Positions 43,274-54,651 of a DNA stretch of 64,000 nucleotides are shown here, piece by piece (position 1 is the first letter of the stretch; each line of letters starts with the position of its first letter). The translations under genes were made by a program, and so were the position numbers. The notes below the pieces were generated by a model that saw nothing but the letters and a program-made list of their open reading frames with translations, was not told where the DNA came from and searched no databases. The DNA comes from Macrophomina tecta (Eukaryota > Ascomycota > Dothideomycetes > Botryosphaeriales > Botryosphaeriaceae), in contig JAKSGN010000006.1 in NCBI GenBank assembly GCA_024180945.1, forward strand, positions 186,001 to 250,000, in the 5' to 3' direction.

Positions 43274-46200
43274 ATGGAATTTTCTTCATCCGAACAGAAT
43301 GAGAGCATCCGGCACAGGCTGTCTGTGCGGTTGAATCGGTTTCGCCGTAAATTCCACCATCGTTCGAATGAGCCAAGTACTCAATCGCCTCAGAAATCCA
43401 GTGCGGATCCAAATATTGTGTACGGATGAGTCTCATATCTTTGTCAACAAATTGCGCTAACCAAGTAAGCGGTGCCGGCGCGCGGCCGTCCCAACTTGAA
43501 CAACACTCCACCAATCGGTCGAGTGTTGATAACGACGTCAGCAATGCGAATGGGTCCTCAGATCTTTGGAGCGCAGCCTATCGTGAAGCAGTTGACAGCT
43601 TTGGTAAAGATATAGACGTTGCTATTCTCATGGGCAGTAATGCTGCACAGTTGTTGAAAGAACTCGAGGAGATCGACGAAGAAGCAACTCAGGAGTCAGT
43701 CTTCCTACGCGGCGTGGCGTATTTGCGCTCCATACAAGTACCACTCGAGAGGTTCAAGCTGGCATTAGACCTGGCTTCTCCCTTAACCAGTCTCGATCCA
43801 ACGGCGACAACTGTTTTTGGTGTGGTCCGAAGCGTGACTGCAGTAAGCTTCTTTCATATAGATTTTTGTGTCTATGCCTATGATTAGTGCACTGAGATTA
43901 TTGACTTATCTGAACAAAGATTGCCATAAGCTTCGCAACCGCCGATTTGGAGTTTGCGAAGCAAATTGGGGATATGTTAGAGCAGATTTCCTACATTGAC
44001 GACTGCGATACACTAGGCCAGAGAGCAAACAAGGCAGACATTCATAAGGTAGTCCACCCAGCTTATTTAAGGGCTTTCTAATTTTTCATAGGCACTCGTG
44101 TCTGTGTATCAGAAAATTTTGGAATTTTACCAAGTCGCACACGAAATTCTCACTAGGAGAGGAAGAAAATTGATTATGAAAATGATTTTGGAGACCGATC
44201 GTCTGCCAAACATTGTCCAAGATTTCTTGAGACATGCTGATACTCTTCGAAAACTTATCGAAAAAGCGACGTTGGAGATCGTTGAGGACATTAAGACTAT
44301 GCTCTATGACCGTGAAAGTAAGCTATTGTCAAACTCATACGGTGAATGCAAACTTACGCACCTCAGTTGCCAGGTGGCTTGATAGTGGCAAGCTGAATCT
44401 GCAGAGCCGATATCATGCACGTTTGCAGGATCTTCGAACGGACGAGGCTTGTGAAATCTTGCTCACACACTCTAACTTTATCGACTGGTACCGCGCCTCC
44501 AATTCCGAGTGGTTGGTGATTCTCGGTCCGATGGGCTGTGGGAAAACAGTTGCAATGGCATTCCTCGTGGACGAGCTGATTCGAAGAAACGAGCACCAAC
44601 TACCTAGGCCCAAGGTGTGCTATTACTATTGCCGAGATGACGAAACGGGCCAGGCTGTCCACATATTCTCTACACTGGTCCTGGCGCTTCTTGAACAACT
44701 TTCCGGTCTGAAAAAAACGTTCTATGAATGGTACAAGGAAAATCAAGCTTCCGGGATCCTTGTACCAGCAACAAGTACAAGGAAACTAGAAGAGTTCCTG
44801 GAAATGGTACTGGAAACACTCGATCGCCCACTTTTTATCGTTATTGATGGTCTAGATGAGTGCGATAGAGGATCACGGAAGAATCTTCTCCAATTATTGG
44901 GAACTTTATCGCAGAAAACTCCGCGGCTCAAAATTGTACTTTCTTCCCGTCCTGAAGAAGAAATTTTGGAGCAGTTGGATGAAGCCATCAAGATCGATAT
45001 GAGCTCTGACGCTCATAGAGATGCCGTTATCGTTCGGCATACGGTTGAGAGGCAACTATCCCATTTACCCGAAGATGTTAGGGCGCTCGTCATAGAGTCA
45101 CTGTCTCGTTTGGCACAAGGAAGTGCCATATGGGTGAAGATGGTAGTTGAACTCATTGAAGTTCGTAAAATCAGAGCGCTGGGGCCGATGCGGACTTTTT
45201 TGGACCACATGCCTTTGCCGGGACAACTCTCAAAACTCTACATCACACTGCTTTCGCGAAGCTCTTCAAACGACCTCGAGAATGAGCAGCTTGCTACTCT
45301 GGCTTTAAAAATTCTCGCTGTTGCATGCAGGCCTCTCAGTATCCAAGAGCTCGCCTGGGCCGTGGCGTTGGCTGCAGTTCAACATGAGGTCACCACTGTT
45401 GCTGCCCTTGCCCAGCTGGTCGATCCTCAAAGGGTGATGAGTTTGATTCACCCGTTCATTACTCGCATCGATTTTACGGATGGCAGAAAGCGTCAAGTCC
45501 AACTCGTACACCAGTCAGTGCGGGAATTCATCATATGGGAATGGCCTCATCTGCAAGGGTCCGCTACATTAGCAGCACATGATCAAGCACTTTCTCGCAA
45601 CCACATCGAGAACTTAGAGGCGTTTATATTGAATATCTGCATCAATTATCTTCTACTAGAAGAGATTGGCAGCTCTGATCTATTTTCCGAAGAGCAAGTT
45701 GCAATTGACGAGCTACCCCAAGAGTTCGACCTATTTGATGAGAGGGAGTCGTTCGAATACGATCCGCATTGTTCGTGGGAGGCCTGGGAAAAACAAATGA
45801 TACGCTACGATCCGACCGAGCGTGGCTTCGGTGAGTTCTTCGTTTACGCATCAAGCCACTGGCTCAAGCATTTTGGCGCCATCGAGACTGGACCTCTTCC
45901 ATGCCTGGCGAAGATAGAGAGTCTCTGCCATGCAGGCTCCACCCGACTTCAAAACTGGACCAGTCAGAATTGTCGCCCAGACTGCACAATCAAGGCCAGG
46001 TTTGAGTTTGACAGTCGTCTGTACGATCCTCTCAGCATCACTTCACTTTACGGCTCAGATCCCTTCCTCCGCCATATCCTGAGGAACTCGAACTTCGAGC
46101 AAGACAAATACCTTCGTTTACCAGCCATATGTGCCGCTGAGCAAATTCTGCAGTGGGGTAATTTGTCAAGGCTTCGGATGCTCTTTTTGGAAGGCAAACT

Positions 46201-46981
46201 CAGTCACCAGCTTCGAAATCTAGATTTTTTTCGTCTCGTCATTAGACGATGGGTCGACTTCGGTGCACGCCACGATAACTGGGAGGTGGTTTTTGACCTT
46301 GTCGATTACATATTGGATACTCTAGTTGAGGAACAATGGGGCAATGAGCTTCTATGCATCGCTGCTCGCGCCGGCTGTATGCCCATGATCCAATGTTTGT
46401 TGAATCGAGCGCGGCATAAGGCAGAGCTTAGGACTGAATTGCTGCGTGGCTTTCCATCGATTGGACAAGCTGTTTTGGGAAACCATACTGGCGTGGTAGA
46501 GTATTTGCTGAGGGAGGAAGGCTTTGAAAAACACCTTCAATACCTAAATTCCCGCGGTGAAAACCTTCTACATATGGCGTCAGGAGCCTGCAATCCAGCG
46601 ATGTTTCGCCTACTGGTTCCCCATTTACAAAAGTCCATGAATCAGACCGATAGCCAGGGTGACACGGCCCTCCTGCGGGTTATCAAAAGCTCCTCAGATT
46701 CATGGCACCGTTACGAGTCCGCAAGAGTACTCCTTTCGTATGTCGATGTCAATGGGAACAGCAATATTGGGAATGGGCAGCAGGATCCCTTGCAGGTGGC
46801 TGTACAGCTTGGGGATGTAGAGATGTGCCGCCTTTTGATTTGTGAGGGCAACATGAATCCACTGTCAGCCTTGACACGTCGTCATGATGGACAATTGGTA
46901 ATCGAAACCGAGCCTTGGACGAACGAGGAGGCCATACTGCAATTGCTACGAAAGCATGCCACCATTGCATCGACGTCGTAG
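43274..46981 (+). CDS. NOD-like receptor: N-terminal helical domain, NACHT, ankyrin-like C-terminus (Starship NLR)
   Basis: Five exons (43274-43419, 43470-43842, 43920-44048, 44092-44317, 44367-46981), introns of 43-77 bp, total divisible by three, 1,162 aa. Residues about 70-285 are helical and resemble the fungal STAND N-terminal (Goodbye-type) domain. The NACHT ATPase follows: P-loop GPMGCGKT at 345-352, Walker B LFIVIDGLDECD and the sensor-like IVLSSRPEEE. The C-terminal 350 residues contain degenerate ankyrin-like repeats (ENLLHMASGACNPAMFRLLV, GDTALLRVI, DPLQVAVQLGDVEMCRLLI). All ATPase motifs are intact. Expected to sense a ligand through the repeats and trigger incompatibility or cell death. 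The first intron has a non-obvious acceptor chosen to keep the frame. Confidence 0.9.
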
Positions 46982-49024
46982 AAGAGCTCACCGAAACTCG
47001 GGACAATGGCGGGGCTTCCAGTCCTTTTGGGGGCCTTCCTTCATCCGCACTGTAGCTTGTTGATTTTCTACAAGAAGCAAACCTTTTATACAATATCTTT
47101 TGCCCTGAAGTCTCACGAACTGGCAGATTACCTGGGCAACTTTTGGTCATATCGAAGTGATCACTGCTTCACCATTTGCAGAATTTGATACTGTTACATT
47201 ACACCCTTCTCCACATAGTGCTATGGCGTGAGATTTGAACAATTACCTTGGTAGCTGGCTCAAGGCTGTGCTGTGTGCTCTGCCTTGCTAATGCAAATGG
47301 ATGTGCCTCACAGAGCTGTTTAATTTCGCTAGGCAACAACAGGCAGCCAGTCATTCCGTCAACTCATTCTTCAGCATCGAAGTCCCCGAGTTAATTCACC
47401 AGTCGGCGTCGAGTTCGAAGACCTTCAAACCCCGCACAAGAAATACAGGCAAAATTGCTCCCTCCAATCAAATTCTCCGTTTCCCAGGTCGACCCATTTC
47501 CAACCCCGCCTGTTTACCGTCAATAACTCAGAAAATCTCCACCTGGATTATTCCAGCACATTTCTTTCCCATGTCAATCTGCATGAGTTTGCAGAAGGAT
47601 ACATTATCGAACAGCTGAGAGAATTATAGCGCGCAATATATACATGGCTCTCGAAAGCTTTACCCCCAATGCACAGCGCATCAACGATATAGTGGCGCTG
47701 ATAAAGCGTATATACGACTGCACACCTTAGCTACGAAAGTCTCGAACGGGCTCCCCTTCGTTGCCCGAGATTGTCGCACATTATGCTGCAAAAAACTTTC
47801 ACATTCTGGTCAACTTCGAAAAGTCCCAGAAGCTCCTGGTTAATAGGCGATTTCTCTCACTTGATCCGACATCCACATTGGCTGAAAGGCAGTAATCTCA
47901 TGTAAAATGAGCTTGATGGAAAATGAGCTCAATCACCTCCGTTATCTGTTATTGGATAGCATATTAGCTTAGTCATTCATTCTGAGACGTCTTGGGGATC
48001 AATACCACGAGCGCCTCAACAACGAAGCAATCAAGTCATTCATTCATCGATTCTGACCGATCAAGCGCGAATTCTATCAGAGCTCAATCACCCCGTTATG
48101 GTATTGGATAACCTGTTAGCTTAGCCATTCATTATTAAATGTTTTGGGACTCAACACCATCAGCGCTAGGAGTATCACGCATTCAAGTCACTCATTCATC
48201 AATTCAGACAGACCAAGCGCATATTCCATCATGGTCGAATCTGGTGATACGCATCAGTACTTATTAAGGTTGTAGCATCTGCAAAGTAGATCCAAAAGAA
48301 AAACTGGGGACCGCCAAAGTGGTCAGAAAATATGAGCGTACTCGATTCTTGGAGCAAGGAGAGGTAACGTCCCTCCCTATGTGGCGAGAAACCCACCGTG
48401 CCGAGACGAATTCATCATTCAGGCATCTCAAGTCTCTCCCTCACGAGTCTATGAACTTATGGCGAATATCCCACTGTAGTTCAGGCACTTCTCCACCAGA
48501 CCTCAGGCTGCAGCGAGAAAAATACGGCGGTCTGGTCATGCTGTCGATCGTTCCGTTTACGCCATCGAAAATCGCCTCAGCTTTGCCCCCTTGCTCAACC
48601 GCGACTGTTGGAGTCTCTTCGAAGTTCGGAGCGCTGGTGTGAAAGCTCCATGAAGGAAAAATATGGCTTCAAGTTTTGACAACCCTAAGAACAAGCATTG
48701 GTGGAGTCCGGCCGTGCGAAAGGGTTCCACGGACGCCAACGCGTCTGTGCGTGTAGGATTTAGCACGCTTACATGACCGTATATTGAAAGTTTTAGTGGC
48801 TGTATTATATTATACGCTATTCCTGATCGGTAGAAGAGTCATGGGCAGCCACGTGCCCGGTTTTATTGTTGCCGCGCAGCCTCTCGCTCGTTCATTGTTG
48901 CCTAGAGCTGCCTCTCACTCGTTCCCTTCCCATCACCAGCTTCATCCGCTCGCTATTAGGCCCATCACTGCCTGCTAAGAAACTCCGATACCGTGAAGCT
49001 CTGCCATAAACGCTTCAGCCCACC
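46982..49024. other. Repeat-containing intergenic region
   Basis: Between the NLR and HET genes. It holds the 24-mer and 155-bp tandem duplication (47,911-48,231) and a weak match to the dispersed repeat near 48,364-48,412. An ATG frame at 47,301-47,618 (105 aa) has no recognisable product and I do not call it a gene. No RNA gene seen. Confidence 0.5.
47912..48231 (+). repeat. Diverged tandem duplication of about 155 bp
   Basis: Unit 1 is 47,925-48,079 and unit 2 is 48,080-48,231. Both start GAGCTCAATCAC, contain GTTA..TATTGGATA, TTAGCTTAG..CATTCATT and CAAGTCA.TCATTCATC, and end with TCAAGCGC/CCAAGCGC followed by ATTC.ATCA. Differences include several transitions. The block is preceded by the 24-mer shared with 38,609. 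No coding potential. Confidence 0.85.
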
Positions 49025-51137
49025 ATGGATGACATATTTGCACCACATAAATTCTGTTCAGTATGCCAAAGAATAATTTCCAATTCAAAGATCCTGTTGG
49101 GCGGCAAAGGGATTGAAACATTGGATCACCATCAAAGCTTTGCTGCTCTTACCGACTCAGCAGGTAACGGATGTCACCTCTGCGCCCTTCTACTGTCCAC
49201 TCTTCCGACCAAGATACCTCCAGGCAGTGTAATCCCAGATACTTCGGTATCCTCAGTAAATAGCGAGGACCTAAGATACAGGATCATAGGACCAGATTCA
49301 TGTCTCCGGATAAGAATTTTAGACCGCTTGGATGCAAAGCTCAGGCGAATCAGTCTCGATAAAATACAGTTCCCCGGCCTACGTATTATTCCTTCATCGC
49401 TCCATCTTGATGATATTGAGGATGCGCTTGCTATTGAGAACGATGTGCAACAACTTTTGAGAACATCAGAGAATAAGGCTAAGTTAAGCCTTTTCACCGG
49501 ATCTGATGCCACTTTCGAGCTAGCTGAAACATGGATTCGATACTGTATATCAAATCATCATGCTTGCAAAGAGGCCGGGATATCAGTTTCAGCTTTGCCA
49601 ACTCGACTTTTTGGATCTACAAACTACTAGCAAAGAAGACGACATACGGCTATGTCTCACTACAGACCTTCTGAGTCATACAAATGCAAAGAGGATTGAA
49701 TATGTGGCATTGAGCCATCGCTGGGGGACATCAACGACACTTCGCCTACTTCAGGGGCCAAAGGGTACCATGGAAAGGTTCACGACCTCAATTCCGCTAA
49801 ACGCCCTACCTCTGACATTTCGACATGCTGTGGTGATTACCCGGCGTCTGGGATATCGATATCTCTGGATTGACTCACTATGCATTATTCAAAACTCTGA
49901 ATCGGATTGGACAGCGGAGTCGACTATTATGGGGGAGATTTATCGCGGCAGTGTGTGCACTATCGCGGCGCTTGGGGCGAAGGATAGCCACGGAGGATGT
50001 TTTACAACCCGCAATCCGTTAAAGTTCATACCATGTCACGTGAACTCTACAACAAAAGTGAGGGTGCGAGCCGTCCGGGATCCGATAAGGCTTTCTGGAG
50101 AGTTGCTTACAAGAGGATGGGTGATCCAGGAACGTGTATTATCTCCACGCACGCTGTTTTATGGGTCTTCTGGAATATACTGGGAATGTATCCAAACTCA
50201 GAGGACAGAGGAGGGCCTGGATCGATTTAACGAAATGCCTAAAACGGCCTTCAACAGACTGGTTAGCTCATTCGAAAGCAACCCAGACAATGACGACGTC
50301 AGAAATCCAACCGAACAGCTAGCTGCTTTTCACAGATCATGGACCGAACTGTTGCAGTCTTACACCTCAACGCAGCTTACAAACCAAACAGATAAGCTGG
50401 TGGCTTTCCAGGGCATAATTCTGCACATTGCGAAGAATCGTCGCTATAACTCAGCGGCTGGGTTGTGGAAGGAACTTCTTCCGGCGGAGCTTTTATGGCG
50501 TACAGAAAGACCGGTTCCAAAGAGGACCAATATCTATACCGCGCCATCCTGGTCGTGGGCGTCTATAGATTCTCCAGTAAATAATTGTTGGACGGAACTG
50601 GTGACTTCGAAAGAGACAAGAGACCGGGAATATCCGTGCAAGGTAGACTGGAAAGTAAAGATTCAAGATGTTCAGGTGATAAACCAGCCGAATGGGCGAG
50701 TCATAAGCGCCTCACTTCAAATCAAAGGTCCACTGCGGAGACTTCCTGTTGGTGAGGAACAAAGCAAAGGTGGTCTCCTTCATCAGACGAGAGAATGGGC
50801 TTCAATTCAAGGAAAAAATCAAATACTTGAAGGAGGATACGGAATTCACGACGGGACTATTACGAGAAGCAAGGTTTTCCCGGATTATTGGAGCTCGTCT
50901 TTAACACCACAATTATTTGTTCTGTGGGTTGGCCGTAGCACTGGCACCGAGACTCGAATTCGTGATGGTCTCATTGAGCCACGCTTCGTAGACGTCGGGC
51001 TTGTGTTAGAGCGTGAGGGTCACGAGAATGATTTTCAGCGGAGAGGATATTTTGAGCAACGGTTCTATGGGAACGCAACGTCGTACCTATTCGCTGATGA
51101 CCAGGAGTTTAAGACAATGTCTATCTGCATACGCTAG
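49025..51137 (+). pseudogene. HET-domain (heterokaryon incompatibility) gene with a one-base frameshift
   Basis: The N-terminal 195 residues contain a CSVCQ..C..CALL Cys-rich start typical of long HET proteins. A five-T run at 49,608-49,612 shifts the frame and gives a stop at 49,630; with one T fewer the frame would continue without break to 51,137. The second part has the HET motifs YVALSHRWG, AVVITRRLGYRYLWIDSLCIIQ and RGWVIQERVLSPRTLFYG, then the usual C-terminal half ending in SICIR. HET proteins cause cell death upon recognition of non-self. Either this copy is inactivated or the T-run is a sequencing error; apart from it no damage is seen. It follows the NLR gene by 2 kb in the same orientation. 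Confidence 0.88.
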
Positions 51138-52266
51138 ACGGAAACTCTGTGTCACGAGACTGACAGCTTCCATGACTACCAGGTTATGGTACTCATTATA
51201 ACAGTAGAGACTTCGCTTTCTTATTAAGTGTTCAACATACTGACCTTAAACTCGCTTCTACTATATATTCGTCTTTTTTCTTTATTGTAATGTCTATGAG
51301 GTTCAGCCAGCGCCTCGCCTCTACACGCAGGGACAACTGCATCCGCAGGAGAGGGGCGCAGCCACAGGTCTAACAGCCACAAGCTGGGCAAGGAGAGATG
51401 ACATAACGTTAAGTTAAATTACACCGTAATTGTCATTTGGAACGTTGCGGGATCGTCGATCGTTCCGATTGGAGGTACCGGCCTTCATTGCCAAACTTTA
51501 TGCCACGCGTGAGAGATTGCTGGTCACGGCTTCCAAGCATAGCGGTGAGACTGTGAGGCCCGTACCTAACCCCTCTATTGGCTTAAAAGGTGAAAAGAAC
51601 TCGATGGTAACGTTATTTTAATAAACACCGGCTCTCTTCTTGAATTTGCATATAAATGTAGAGTAATTATTATGGCCACACAGGAAGGCATCAATTAAAA
51701 CAACACCAATGCTTAGAGTACTTATAGAAATATTGACCCCGTGTAGGTGCGCCTTTCTGTCACAGGGGTCTCAAAGTCACTAGTAGCTCAGAGTGGTGTT
51801 ATACCTCGAAAACCTCAGAGGGAGAAGTTAGTGAAAACTGACCTGTGCAAGCTCTTGGTGCAAGAAAAACTCTTCCGCTACGGCAACTTTGCTTTGAAGC
51901 TGGACCCCTTATGTCCCAGCACGTCGGAAGAGCAATTCGAACGTACCTCTCTGCCCCACTGAGCACGTATGACTTCACTGAAGAAGGGCTCCTTTCCTCT
52001 ATACTTTTAACTAAAACGCTCTCCTTCAGTGCAGAGCCCCCCCCAATAACACCACTTTCCTACAAGCATAGGTCTCGCTCTCGTCTCATGGGTGGTAGAT
52101 AAACTCTCTGATGCCTCATTGTGGTCTCTAAAACTGCGTAGACTACTACCATGCACATCCACGATATAATCAAGCCTTAGTACATTTCTATTCTTTCGTA
52201 TTCTATGTAATCTCTACGTATTAGTTGAGGAATCCTCACAGCTCAGGATGGTAGGTAGAGAGCTAC
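51138..52266. other. Gene-free interval with repeat copy B
   Basis: Between the HET gene and the 692-aa gene, which converge here. The only recognisable content is the dispersed repeat (51,614-51,955). A pyrimidine/GC-rich patch lies near 51,300-51,370. No supported coding frame. Confidence 0.5.
51614..51955 (+). repeat. Dispersed repeat, copy B
   Basis: Same orientation as copy A at 37,748-38,085, about 13.9 kb away. Compared with A it is richer in T and A at transition sites (for example GCGCCTTTCTG for GCGCCTCCCTT), as if more strongly affected by C-to-T mutation. Boundaries are where alignment by eye stops. Confidence 0.85.
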
Positions 52267-54345
52267 TTATTTCAGACGCCTGAGCGCTTGAAGAAGTTCC
52301 TTCTCCGAAATATTCGCCGCATCTACAATTTGCTTTACGGCGTTAGTTGCGGCTATCTTTCTACGTGCCGGGCGTTCTACATAGTCATCCTCTTCCTCTG
52401 TCTCCTGATCCTCTTCTTTATTCACCAGAAGTTCCGGATGCCGCCTGCGGAGGGTTGGTGGGCTCCAAACCACATGCTGTTGATTTTTTGCCCATGGATC
52501 AGGAGCATCTAAGAACAGCCATGGCACCTCGGATCTGTCCGACTCCGAAAGTGTCTGCTCCGTTTCGGGGTGCAGGTTCTCTCGTTTATAATACGCCAGC
52601 GTCTCCTTAATCTCTTCCATATAACGAAGAGCTCCATCTCTTAACTTCCTAGCTTGAGACTGGCCTCTAATTGAACCAAGGCCAGACATTGTTGTTATAT
52701 AATCCACGTCCGGTTCCTGTAACGTTCGGACTGTCAACCACTGAGGAGCGGCGCGTTTCCCACTTGCAGGAGCTTCTCCAGTCATAACGCAGGTAGCGTA
52801 CATGATATCCCACGAAGTTGTCTCCGCTGGAAGCTCGTTTAAGTACCCAAATTTCGGATAAAGCTTCTCCAAGACACCCTTTGGAAAGTCCGAGCTAGGC
52901 CTCATAAAATAATAAGGTAGTTCGTTAGTTCCAGCGTTGACGCAGGCTCTATATAAACCCCGGCCGGCCTTTCGGATATGGACAATCTTTCCGTAGGGGG
53001 TAATACCAGCTTCCATGAGCTCGGGGCCAAAGAAGGCGGAGAACTTCGGCTTCGGTGTTACTGTGTCCGACCATTTGCCCCTGGACCTGAGGCTCGTATT
53101 GTTCTCTTTAACCCTTCTTGGTGCACTGATATCGGAATTATAGCCTGTTATAGATCCGTAGTCACCACGACTGTTCTTATCGTCTGGGTAATACCGAAGC
53201 AGCTGACTGGTATATGCCTGCTGTCCCCTCTCAGCCATCTTTGACTGAGTACCGGCCATCCACTGCACAGGAAGGCCGCCAATCAACAACTTGGCACTTA
53301 TTTTCCCTAGAAGCTTGATAATCGCCGCTGATTTATCATCTTCGTCATCTTCCTCTGAGATTACTACTTTATGAATTGATCGGAAATCCTCAAGTGGAAG
53401 TAAGTGGTCATCCTGTCTTAAACCACTCCCGCTATTCGTCTTTGAGAGGGCTTTATTGAGGGATTCGATCTCGAGTATATCTTTTTCCAACTTTTTGGCA
53501 TCTCCGGACTTTGCATGGGCGATGAGCTTTGGTATGATTTCCTCGGCGGGTCGAAGTACAGCCAACTGGTTAGGAGTGGCTTTTGTAAAGGCCTTCCGTG
53601 ACTTCTCACCCTTTCCAGTCCCGTAGTTCTTTGCCAATGCTTCAACAACTTCTTTTGTTACAATCATTTTGTAAGGAATCCCTCTTTTTTCCATCTTAAG
53701 TGCATAAAGGCCGCAGTTCTGGTCTATTTCATCGAACAGCCTTTCCTTCTCGGACTCGTCTTTTTCATCAAGAAACTGCTGCCAAAGCTTCTTGAATGCA
53801 TGTATATGTCCTTGTAGCTCCCTCCATGGATACTCATACGTCGTTTCCGGAACTTCGGGGTACTTCTTTGCAGTAATCCTTCTGATCTGGCTGTTGAGGT
53901 TCTCCATGCCCTTTTTGTGCCCCTCAGTCAGGTTTTGCTCCCACCAGCTTCGGGTTACCCGATAACATTGTTCGTAGATGGTGAGAATCTCGGGGGGAGC
54001 TAGTGTAACCTCATCGAGGTTTTCCAGCGCTGCCTTGCTGCCTTGTGCGAGAAGTTCCTTTCGGCTCCGTTCGTCTTCTTCGAGGTCATCGTCTTCAGAC
54101 TCTCTACCACTACCATCATCGTCTCCTTCAGAAGCATTTGACGCGAACCCATTTTCAAACATATCGGTGTCCTCATTATCATTGGCGTGAGTGTAGGGGC
54201 TTGCTTTTCTGAGCTTATCTTGCCGCTCTTTCTGATGCCTACGCGCCCTATGTTTCCCTTTAGAGTTTTGCGGGGCTGTATCATTGCCGCTAAACATCTC
54301 CTGATGTTCGCTCGATGAGCTGGGTTGCTGTCCTTGAACTGACAT
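52267..54345 (-). CDS. Large protein of unknown family (692 aa)
   Basis: A single uninterrupted frame from ATG 54345. Residues 1-110 are polar with a basic patch (KGKHRARRHQKERQDK) and a long acidic stretch (EDTDMFENGFASNASEGDDD), consistent with a nuclear or chromatin protein. A second acidic patch (SEEDDEDDKS) lies mid-protein, and another (EEDQETEEEDD) precedes a basic C-terminal segment ending KELLQALRRLK. Between these are helical and mixed parts with many Trp and Tyr (RSWWEQNL, TTYEYPWRELQGHIHAF, LPVQWMAGTQ, LPYYFMRPSSDFPKG). I recognise no named domain. A TATATAAA box on the minus strand lies about 140 bp upstream of the ATG. Confidence 0.8.
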   Translation of the reverse strand: MSVQGQQPSSSSEHQEMFSGNDTAPQNSKGKHRARRHQKERQDKLRKASPYTHANDNEDTDMFENGFASNASEGDDDGSGRESEDDDLEEDERSRKELLAQGSKAALENLDEVTLAPPEILTIYEQCYRVTRSWWEQNLTEGHKKGMENLNSQIRRITAKKYPEVPETTYEYPWRELQGHIHAFKKLWQQFLDEKDESEKERLFDEIDQNCGLYALKMEKRGIPYKMIVTKEVVEALAKNYGTGKGEKSRKAFTKATPNQLAVLRPAEEIIPKLIAHAKSGDAKKLEKDILEIESLNKALSKTNSGSGLRQDDHLLPLEDFRSIHKVVISEEDDEDDKSAAIIKLLGKISAKLLIGGLPVQWMAGTQSKMAERGQQAYTSQLLRYYPDDKNSRGDYGSITGYNSDISAPRRVKENNTSLRSRGKWSDTVTPKPKFSAFFGPELMEAGITPYGKIVHIRKAGRGLYRACVNAGTNELPYYFMRPSSDFPKGVLEKLYPKFGYLNELPAETTSWDIMYATCVMTGEAPASGKRAAPQWLTVRTLQEPDVDYITTMSGLGSIRGQSQARKLRDGALRYMEEIKETLAYYKRENLHPETEQTLSESDRSEVPWLFLDAPDPWAKNQQHVVWSPPTLRRRHPELLVNKEEDQETEEEDDYVERPARRKIAATNAVKQIVDAANISEKELLQALRRLK

Positions 54346-54651
54346 TGCGGTGAAGATAGTATAGGCTTTTCGGTCGTGTGGTTCTCTGATTGATAGATAT
54401 ATTGTGTCGTTGAGATCCTGCTCAACTAAGTACTGGAATGCTGATGGGTTTCTGAGTTTTACTGGGCGATTTGAAGCCTCTTTATATACCTAGGCTCATT
54501 TATCGCGGAAAGGATTCTCCCTTTATCGGAATAACCGAACAGTTTTCACGGATCTGGTATTCATGAAACGCTGCGGGTTTTCCTCGGCGGCGCCTCGCTC
54601 AGTTTATATATACCTATCACCGGCAATTCAACTGATACCTGCAGAACCGCA
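54346..54651. promoter_or_regulatory. Divergent promoter with TATA boxes on both strands
   Basis: Leftward: TATATAAA (minus strand) at about 54,481-54,488, serving the 692-aa gene. Rightward: TTTATATATACC at about 54,603-54,614, some 40 bp upstream of the GPI-protein ATG. Two clear TATA boxes in a 306-bp gap support separate core promoters for two real genes. Confidence 0.6.

Noticed and set aside
47301..47618. 105-aa ATG-started frame between NLR and HET genes
   Set aside because: No domain, no bias, and it lies in a repeat-containing interval without promoter or splice support.
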